A DNA stretch of 36,739 bases, taken from positions 1 to 36,739 of the forward strand of contig JADFXB010000028.1 in NCBI GenBank assembly GCA_015233935.1. The letters are read 5' to 3'. How positions within the stretch are numbered: position 1 is the first letter of the stretch; each line of letters starts with the position of its first letter. The notes under the pieces were generated by a model. That model made no database searches. It had not been told where the DNA came from and saw nothing but the letters and a program-made list of their open reading frames with translations. The position numbers and the translations under genes are program-made. This stretch comes from Magnetococcales bacterium. Lineage in GTDB: Bacteria; Pseudomonadota; Magnetococcia; Magnetococcales; JADFXB01. Below are positions 10,613 through 16,005 of the stretch, in pieces.

Positions 10613-11350
10613 ATGACTCGTTTCAAAGCGTTTGCGACTCATTTGGCCACAAGTGTCACCATTGTCACCACGTTTTTCCTGATGATCCTCTTTTGGTGGT
10701 ATCCAGGAGGATTTTTGGAGGTTGAAGGGGTCAAAGGGGTGATGATGGTGTTGTTGGGGGTGGATGTGGTGTTGGGGCCTACCCTCATGTTGATCCTCTT
10801 CAAGCCGGGCAAAAAGGGGTTGTGGTTTGATGTGACCGCCATCCTGGTGGTGCAGGTTACCGCGTTTCTGTACGGGGCGACGGTGATCTATACGGAGCGT
10901 CCGCTCTATCTCTCCTTCTACATCGATAATTTCACCGTGGTTCCCGCCTCCAAAGTGGCAGGTCAGGAAGGGGGGGATGCCTCTGTCCAACCATCCTTTT
11001 GGCAGGTAGGACCGAAAAAGGTTTTTGTCCGGCGGCCCAGTGATAAGGAGCGGTCCGAAATTGTAGGCGACTTGCTCAATCGCCAGGGGGTGGGGTTGGA
11101 AATGCGTACCAAACTCTTCTTGCCCTATGAAGAGCATGTTCAAAAGGTGGTGGAGGCAGGCGAACCGCTTTCCGCGTTGTACCGTAGCAACCCGGAGGTA
11201 AAACCGTTGGTGGCGGCGGTCTTGCAAAAATTCCAAATGCCTGAAGATGGGGTGATCCATTTCCCGGTCAAGGGGCGGGAGGGGTTCCGGTTTGGTCTGT
11301 TCAGCAAGAAGGATGCATCTTTGTTGGATATTTTACCGTTGGTGGAATGA
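10613..11350 (+). CDS. TfpX/TfpZ family type IV pilin accessory protein
   Basis: This 245-residue protein starts at the ATG six bases after a strong GGAGGT (10601-10606). An open frame extends upstream into ligA but has no better start. The N-terminal half has about three to four membrane helices with the family pattern: a short basic lead, the WYPGG motif after helix one, LGVDVVLGPTLMLILFKPGKKGL, and then an ERPLYLSFYIDNFTVVPAS segment heading a periplasmic domain. Family members assist a specific pilin in type IV pilus systems (for example TfpX and TfpZ in Pseudomonas), and their gene usually sits beside the pilin. No canonical pilin lies in this window. A bidirectional terminator closes the unit. 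Confidence 0.75.
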   Translation: MTRFKAFATHLATSVTIVTTFFLMILFWWYPGGFLEVEGVKGVMMVLLGVDVVLGPTLMLILFKPGKKGLWFDVTAILVVQVTAFLYGATVIYTERPLYLSFYIDNFTVVPASKVAGQEGGDASVQPSFWQVGPKKVFVRRPSDKERSEIVGDLLNRQGVGLEMRTKLFLPYEEHVQKVVEAGEPLSALYRSNPEVKPLVAAVLQKFQMPEDGVIHFPVKGREGFRFGLFSKKDASLLDILPLVE

Positions 11351-11373
11351 TCTCTCCATGCTCCCACAAAAAC

Positions 11374-11400
11374 AAAAACCCCGGCTAAGCCGGGGTTTTT
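11374..11400 (+). terminator. Bidirectional terminator between convergent genes
   Basis: A 7-bp GC stem (11379-11385 with 11389-11395, loop TAA) is flanked by five A on the left and five T on the right. It should stop transcription from both the pilin accessory gene (+) and the DUF47 gene (-). Confidence 0.9.
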
Positions 11401-11422
11401 GCTTACCAAACTTCCTGAAAAA

Positions 11423-12118
11423 TCAGGAGATTTGCACAACGATATCGTGCAGCACGGAGCCAGCGCGGGCCATCTGGTCGGCGGCGTTGGACATGTGACG
11501 ATAGATTTCGCGGCGTTTGAAGGTGCCCATAACGAAGGCCATGGCTTCGGCTTGGGCATTGGCTTCGCCAGCTTGCAGCTTTTGCACTTGCTCTTCGGCT
11601 TTGAACAGCTCGGCGATGGCGCGACGGTAGGCTTTTTCCACGTTGCGTTCGGCTTTGGAGACGGCTTCGGCATCTTCTTCGGCCATGGCGGGGCTGCTGC
11701 TCAGTTTGCCATAACCACGCTTCAGGGCTTCGCAACCTTCACGCAGCAGGTTGGCAATTTCCAGGGTGTAGGCATCGGGTTGCAGGGAGAGCAGTTCCAT
11801 TTCCCGCACGGTGGTCTTCATGTAGTTCATGACCATGTCCACCGAGGCGATGGAGCGGTAGATGTCTTCCCGGTCCATCTGGGTGGCGAAGGCACGGTTG
11901 AGGACATCCATGTTGCGGCTTTTCAGATCGTCGCCCTGATGCTCCAGCTCACGCACCAGCAGGGATTTTTCTTCTTTGCCGGTTTCCATGTATTCAACCA
12001 GGGCGTCGGCGGCCCGCACCAGCAGGTCACATTGTTCGTTGATCATGCCGTAGAAGTCGGGCACGCGGGGGAAAACATTGTTCAGCAATTTGGCGAATAC
12101 ACCACTGCTTCCACTCAT
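11423..12118 (-). CDS. DUF47 (PhoU-like) phosphate transport regulator, copy 1
   Basis: This 231-residue, all-helical cytoplasmic protein of the DUF47/TIGR00153 family is related to PhoU. Typical segments are FPRVPDFYGMINEQ near the N-terminus, QMDREDIYRSI in the middle, and FKRREIYRHMSNAADQ near the end. DUF47 genes are normally partners of PiT-type phosphate transporters and are thought to control or couple to transport. The ribosome site AAGGAGTG precedes the ATG. It is the third gene after the pit promoter region, separated from pit by a terminator-like hairpin. It has the same length as copy 2 (231 residues) and aligns along its whole length, so they are close paralogues. Confidence 0.92.
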   Translation of the reverse strand: MSGSSGVFAKLLNNVFPRVPDFYGMINEQCDLLVRAADALVEYMETGKEEKSLLVRELEHQGDDLKSRNMDVLNRAFATQMDREDIYRSIASVDMVMNYMKTTVREMELLSLQPDAYTLEIANLLREGCEALKRGYGKLSSSPAMAEEDAEAVSKAERNVEKAYRRAIAELFKAEEQVQKLQAGEANAQAEAMAFVMGTFKRREIYRHMSNAADQMARAGSVLHDIVVQIS

Positions 12119-12141
12119 TTTGTCACTCCTTGATGAAAAAG

Positions 12142-12172
12142 TATTGTGGACCCCAGGTCGGGGTCCACAATA
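12142..12172 (-). terminator. Hairpin with T run between pit and DUF47 copy 1
   Basis: A perfect 13-bp inverted repeat (12142-12154 with 12160-12172, five-base loop) is followed on the minus strand by CTTTTT and then at once by the ribosome site of DUF47 copy 1. It has the form of an intrinsic terminator inside an apparent operon, so it may attenuate or set the ratio of transporter to regulator. Confidence 0.75.
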
Positions 12173-12193
12173 GGGATCGCAACAGGCTGTAAA

Positions 12194-13255
12194 TTACCAG
12201 CCCATGATTTTGGAAAAGACGAAGTAGGTCAGGGCGGAAACGGCACCTGAGCCAGGGATGGTGATCAGCCAGGTGCTGACGATTTCCTTGGCCTTGGCCC
12301 AACGCACGGCCTTGGGACGCTCGGAGGCACCCACACCCATGATGGAGGAAGAGGCCACGTGGGTGGTGGACACGGGAGCACCGATAACAGCGGCACCGAA
12401 GATCAAGGTACCAGCGGTCAACTGGGCAGAGAAGGCATGTTTGGGACGCACCTTGAAGATACCAAAACCGATGGTGCGCACGATACGCCAGCCGCCGGAG
12501 AGGATACCCAGGGTGATGAAGCCGGCGCAGGCCAGGATCACCCAGAAGGGAACCACGAAGTTTTTGGCATCGGCACCGGTGATGGCACCACCCAGAATCA
12601 TCACCAGGGTGATGATGCCCATGCTTTTTTGAGCGTCATTGGAGCCATGGGAGAAGGCCAGGGTGGCGGCGGAGATGAACTGGAAGCGTTTCAGCCAGGT
12701 ATTGGCCTTGGGAGATGCGGGGGACAGGATGAAGCCCACAAATCTGTTGAGCATGAAGCCAACGAAGAAGCCCAGGATGGGAGAAAGCACCAAAGAGGCC
12801 AGCACCTTCATCACGCCGGTCCATTTACCCTTGGTCATCAGTTCCTGATAGCCCCAAACCACGGCGTCGGAACCAGCGGCCACGATCACCGCACCACCCA
12901 GACCACCCACCAGGGCGTGGGAGGAGGAGGAGGGCAGACCCCACCACCAGGTGAGCAGGTTCCAGAAGATGGCACCGAAGATGCCCCACAGCACCACCAG
13001 GATACCCACATTGGCAGGCAGGCTGCTCAAGCTGATGAACTTACCGATGGTGTTGGCCACAGCCGTACCGGCCAACAAGGGGCCAAGCATTTCAAACGTA
13101 CCGACGATGATAACGGATTGAATCGGGGTCATGGCGCGGGAAGCGATCATGGTGCCGATGATGTTGGAGGCATCGTGGAAGCCATTGGTGTAGTCGAACA
13201 AAAGCACGACGACAATGGTCGTCCACATGAGCGTGTTGATCAGATTTGCATCCAT
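12194..13255 (-). CDS. pit: PiT-family inorganic phosphate transporter
   Basis: This 353-residue polytopic inner-membrane protein belongs to the low-affinity, cation-coupled phosphate transporter family. The two internal repeats each carry a signature: GFHDASNIIGT near residue 26 and SHGSNDAQKSMGI in the second half. The GLPSSSSHALVGGL and GAPVSTTHVASSSIMGVG blocks are also diagnostic. It is shorter than E. coli PitA (about 500 residues), as is usual for DUF47-linked members, and lacks the large central loop. The ATG follows a GAGG ribosome site. DUF47 genes lie on both sides. Phosphate is the expected substrate; other oxyanions cannot be excluded. Confidence 0.95.
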   Translation of the reverse strand: MDANLINTLMWTTIVVVLLFDYTNGFHDASNIIGTMIASRAMTPIQSVIIVGTFEMLGPLLAGTAVANTIGKFISLSSLPANVGILVVLWGIFGAIFWNLLTWWWGLPSSSSHALVGGLGGAVIVAAGSDAVVWGYQELMTKGKWTGVMKVLASLVLSPILGFFVGFMLNRFVGFILSPASPKANTWLKRFQFISAATLAFSHGSNDAQKSMGIITLVMILGGAITGADAKNFVVPFWVILACAGFITLGILSGGWRIVRTIGFGIFKVRPKHAFSAQLTAGTLIFGAAVIGAPVSTTHVASSSIMGVGASERPKAVRWAKAKEIVSTWLITIPGSGAVSALTYFVFSKIMGW

Positions 13256-13542
13256 CTTTTTCCTCTATTAGCTCCCTAGTTCTTGGTTTTTGTCGGTCTG
13301 AGGGTTCCAGCCTGGGATATCTTCAGTGGCACCTGGTGAACAGGTAACACAGAAGCCCTGGGGTATCCCAGGGTGCCGATTGGAGGAAGTCTAGACCAGT
13401 CCGCATGTTGATTAAGTGCTCCGTCTCTCTAATGAGGATTGTGCGGGGCTTCTTTTTTGGCCCCTTGCACCCAACTGCAAGAATCGGGGTGCACTTTATC
13501 AACAGGTTCAATGGATGATCAAGCCTCTTTGTGTAAAAAATC
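13256..13542 (-). ncRNA. Structured leader upstream of pit (possible cis-regulatory RNA)
   Basis: The 384 bases between pit and DUF47 copy 2 hold no credible gene. Beyond the terminator there are four inverted repeats. 13356-13362 pairs with 13367-13373 (7 bp, 4-base loop). 13331-13335 pairs with 13341-13345. 13441-13449 pairs with 13460-13470 (9 bp with a 2-base bulge). 13466-13472 pairs with 13487-13493 (7 bp). The last two share bases 13467-13470 and so exclude one another, as in switches or attenuators. I cannot match them to a known riboswitch class, and the transcribed strand is inferred from pit. Confidence 0.35.
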
Positions 13543-13592
13543 GGATTCGTCCGGTCTTGGTGCGGGCCCAGCCTTGCAGACCGGACGAATCC
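13543..13592 (-). terminator. Terminator after DUF47 copy 2
   Basis: A perfect 15-bp inverted repeat (13543-13557 with 13578-13592) with a 20-base loop is followed on the minus strand by a run of six T. It lies 47 bases after the stop of DUF47 copy 2 and before pit. Confidence 0.8.
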
Positions 13593-13639
13593 CAATGGTT
13601 TACGACAGGCTTGAGGTCAAGCAAGCAACTTGCCTAAAA

Positions 13640-14335
13640 TCAGGCAATCTGCACCACGATGTCGTGGAGGACTTTACCGGCATCACCCATGGAATTGCCG
13701 GCATCGTGCAGCAAACGATAGACTTCGCGGCGTTTGAAAATGTCCAGCACGTAGCCCATGGCTTTGGCATCGGCATCGGCGGTTTTGTCTTGCAGGCCTT
13801 TGATGATGTCATCGGCTTTGAAGAGTTTGCTGGTGCCGGTGCGGAAATCTTTTTCGATGGCGGCGCGGGTTTTGGCGACAGCTTGGGCATCCTTTTCCGC
13901 ATCGTTGGGAGAGGTGGCCAGCTTCTGGTAGCCGTCACGCAGGGTTTCCACGGAGTTACGCAGTTTGGCCACCATGTCGGTGGTAAACTTGTCGGCTTTG
14001 ATATCCAGAGATTCCATATCCCGCACGATGGTGTTGGCGTAGGGGATGATGCAGTCCACGGAGATGTAGGCGCGGTAGATGTCTTCACGATCCATGGGGG
14101 TGGCGAAGGCGGTTTTCAGCACTTCCAGGTTGCGGTCACGCAGCTTTTCCGCTTCTTCTTCCAGCTTGAGGATCTGCTCGGCACGGGATTTGTTGCCTTG
14201 CACGTACTCTTCCAGGAGACCGGCAACCTGAACAGCCAGATTGCATTGGTCCATGATCAGCCCGTAGAAATCGGGCATGCGGGGGAAGACGCGGTTGGAC
14301 ATTCTCGAAAAAAGGGTGTTGGATGCACCGGCCAT
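13640..14335 (-). CDS. DUF47 (PhoU-like) phosphate transport regulator, copy 2
   Basis: This 231-residue helical cytoplasmic protein is clearly paralogous to copy 1. It shares FPRMPDFYGLIMDQ, PMDREDIYRAY, FKRREVYRLLHDAG and the identical tail LHDIVVQI. The start is taken at the ATG at 14335, eight bases after GGAGG. An ATG nine codons earlier (14362) contains that ribosome site within its own coding sequence and would break the equal length with copy 1. It probably regulates or couples to the PiT transporter. It lies in the middle of the module, 108 bases after DUF47 copy 3. Confidence 0.92.
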   Translation of the reverse strand: MAGASNTLFSRMSNRVFPRMPDFYGLIMDQCNLAVQVAGLLEEYVQGNKSRAEQILKLEEEAEKLRDRNLEVLKTAFATPMDREDIYRAYISVDCIIPYANTIVRDMESLDIKADKFTTDMVAKLRNSVETLRDGYQKLATSPNDAEKDAQAVAKTRAAIEKDFRTGTSKLFKADDIIKGLQDKTADADAKAMGYVLDIFKRREVYRLLHDAGNSMGDAGKVLHDIVVQIA

Positions 14336-14389
14336 GCTTGTTTCCTCCATGTCTCTGAACATTAGTTTAAGATTTTTCTAGGTCATTGT

Positions 14390-14406
14390 CCCGGTTGCGG
14401 ACCGGG
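14390..14406 (-). repeat. Small hairpin between DUF47 copies 3 and 2
   Basis: A 6-bp GC stem (14390-14395 with 14401-14406, five-base loop) has no adjacent T run. It may stabilise or process the mRNA; it is not a convincing terminator. Confidence 0.35.
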
Positions 14407-14443
14407 TATTTATCACGGCAGCTTTAACGCTGTCCGATATCGC

Positions 14444-15106
14444 TCATAATCCGCGTCTCATGAAAAACATGGCCAGCCAGGCAGCGATTTCTTCAGCAAT
14501 GTTGGCTGGTTCGTCCACTTTGTCGGCAAAGCGACGCAGGTGGCTTTTTTCATAGAGTGGCAAGTCGGTGGCGAAAATGGCTTTGGTGGTTTGGTAGACC
14601 ATTTTGTCCGCTTCTTTTTCGTAAAAGGCCACCTTGCTTAGATATTCCCCCACCTTTTCCGTCTGCTGGAAGAAAACCTGTCCGGCTTCGATACAGGTTT
14701 CCACTGCGTGGGAAACGGCCATGCTCAACTGTCCCATCAGCGGATGAATGGTTGCTGGAAAATTTGGCCGTTCAACCTCGAAGTCAGCAAGATTTTTAAC
14801 CATCAATCTTTGCATGCGGCTTAATTTTTCCAACAAATGCATCACATCGCCCCGTAATTCTCCGGCCAACAGTTGGGAACGCAGGTTGGCTTCGAGAAAA
14901 CGGGTGAGGGCGTCCACTTCGCGTTCGTGTTTGACCAGCATTTCCAGACGGGTTTGAAATCTGTTACTGTCTGGCCCCTCTTCCAGATAGTGGCCCACCC
15001 CACCCCGGAAGAGAATGTTGGCTTCGGAGAGCAGGTTGAGAAATTCTTCCAACTGCCGCTCCAGATTCATGGTTTTTCCGAACAAGACAAAAGATTGATT
15101 GGGCAT
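14444..15106 (-). CDS. DUF47 family protein, divergent copy 3
   Basis: This 220-residue helical protein has the DUF47 pattern: an N-terminal FLNLLSEANILFRGGVGHYL helix pair, KHEREVDALTRFLEANLRS, KVAFYEKEADKMVYQTTKAIF and a terminal DEPANIAEEIAAWL. The KHEREVD and YEKEADK motifs are the acidic metal-binding motifs of PhoU-like folds, kept here in both halves. It is much less like copies 1 and 2 than they are like each other. The ATG at 15106 after GAGGGA is preferred to a frame extension of 20 residues upstream. As first gene behind the PHO-box-like promoter, it leads the module. Its separate role is unknown. Confidence 0.82.
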   Translation of the reverse strand: MPNQSFVLFGKTMNLERQLEEFLNLLSEANILFRGGVGHYLEEGPDSNRFQTRLEMLVKHEREVDALTRFLEANLRSQLLAGELRGDVMHLLEKLSRMQRLMVKNLADFEVERPNFPATIHPLMGQLSMAVSHAVETCIEAGQVFFQQTEKVGEYLSKVAFYEKEADKMVYQTTKAIFATDLPLYEKSHLRRFADKVDEPANIAEEIAAWLAMFFMRRGL

Positions 15107-15224
15107 GGTTCCCTCGCCGTCCTGCTTTAGATGACGCGGGGGTTGGTGAGTGATTCCCTGCCCCACAATGGGTCTTGTTTGGTACTTGCTTTCCGTTGAT
15201 TTCCCCCTAACGGTTTGGTGCAGT

Positions 15225-15299
15225 ATTATACAAAATCCTTGCCAAAATGATACAGGAAGAAAACATCAAAATGAACAGTTGGTTACCGAATTGTTACAG
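15225..15299 (-). promoter_or_regulatory. PHO-box-like repeats and promoter for the phosphate module
   Basis: Reading the minus strand, CTGTAAC (15293-15299), AATT, CGGTAAC (15282-15288) has the PhoB layout of two 7-base half-sites 4 bases apart (consensus CTGTCAT). A third partial repeat CTGTTCA is at 15272-15278. A second weak pair starts exactly 44 bases on: CTGTATC (15249-15255) and TGGCAAG (15238-15244). A perfect TATAAT is at 15225-15230 and no good -35 is present, as expected for PhoB-activated promoters. The leader to the ATG at 15106 would be about 110 bases. Confidence 0.5.
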
Positions 15300-15475
15300 T
15301 TGGATGAAGAAAGGGGAGGGGTGCAGCATTTTTTGCAGATGGGAAGGGCAAGTCAAGGCCGCAGCCTGCAAATGAATGGGCTGTTGGGGGGGCCTCAAGA
15401 TGCAGCAAAAGTTTACAGTGCAGAATATGCTGCATCCTTGCAGAATAACGTGACAGATCCCGCCCAAGATTCCCC
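15300..15475. other. Gene-free region between the phosphate module and the island
   Basis: Positions 15107-15565 (459 bases) hold no gene I can support. The left part carries the PHO-box-like promoter. The rest is open in one plus-strand frame (about 15265-15500) and reads protein-like (LVTELLQLDEERGG), but has no ATG with a ribosome site. A terminator for plus-strand transcription ends it. It could be a gene remnant or a non-coding transcript. Confidence 0.4.
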
Positions 15476-15496
15476 ACTCCTCACCAGGAGTTTTTT
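15476..15496 (+). terminator. Plus-strand terminator without an assigned gene
   Basis: A 6-bp stem (15476-15481 with 15486-15491, loop CACC) runs straight into six T. It points along the plus strand, yet the nearest genes upstream are on the minus strand. It therefore implies a plus-strand transcript starting somewhere in 15110-15470. Confidence 0.6.
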
Positions 15497-15565
15497 GATG
15501 ATTTCCACCACTCTTTTATGTTATCACTACCCCTGCTGGCTCCTAATTCACCTCCAGGAACCCCC

Positions 15566-16000
15566 ATGAAACCAAATTCCCCTACCTACCTCTCCCTGCC
15601 AGAACGCCTCACCCTCCTCCTGGCCGCCATCACCCTCCTCTCCTATGGTCTCTTCTCCTGGGCTAACCACCACTGGATTCCCCAAAAGGTCAACCACCCC
15701 CAAGCTATCGCCATCACCCTCGCCCTGGAAAAATTACAAGACCTGCGCCACTCCTCCTCACCCATTACCCACAATGTGGGCGGTTCCTTACCAGCCGGAA
15801 CCCTCATGCACCACGGTATCGAATTCACCCGTAGCTGGCGCGTGGAAGACACCCCCGCTACCCACACCAAAGAAGTCACCATCTTTCTTACCTGGCAAGA
15901 CCCCCAACTGGGATCCCAAAACTACACCCTCCACCGCCGCCTGCCCCCACCCGCCAGTACCCCCCTGAAATATTCCACTTTCTGGCAAAGCTCCCTCTAA
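15566..16000 (+). CDS. PilV/GspI-like protein lacking a normal prepilin cleavage site
   Basis: This 144-residue protein starts at an ATG after CAGGAAC. Residues about 10-30 (ERLTLLLAAITLLSYGLFSW) form one hydrophobic helix. Then come AIAITLALEKLQDLR and a later GIEFTRSWRVEDT...KEVTIFLTWQDPQLGSQNYTL. That order, helix then ALxxEKLxxLR then tRsWxV and vxWxD, is the architecture of minor pseudopilins such as PilV or GspI. The usual G-F-x-x-x-E processing site is absent: only an E precedes the helix, with no glycine before it. It may be an unprocessed, membrane-anchored descendant of a pilin. The next gene starts five bases downstream. The family call is by pattern only. Confidence 0.55.
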   Translation: MKPNSPTYLSLPERLTLLLAAITLLSYGLFSWANHHWIPQKVNHPQAIAITLALEKLQDLRHSSSPITHNVGGSLPAGTLMHHGIEFTRSWRVEDTPATHTKEVTIFLTWQDPQLGSQNYTLHRRLPPPASTPLKYSTFWQSSL

Positions 16001-16005
16001 TACCC

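Noticed and set aside
12359-13279. A 306-codon open frame on the plus strand opposite pit
   Set aside because: It is antisense to a clear PiT transporter, has a low-complexity glycine/histidine/glutamine composition, and has no ribosome site. It is a by-product of codon bias.
15150-15569. Open plus-strand frame across the gap after the phosphate module
   Set aside because: Its protein-like part has no ATG or GTG start with a ribosome site, it runs through a terminator, and the first part overlaps the module promoter. Kept only as a possible gene remnant.
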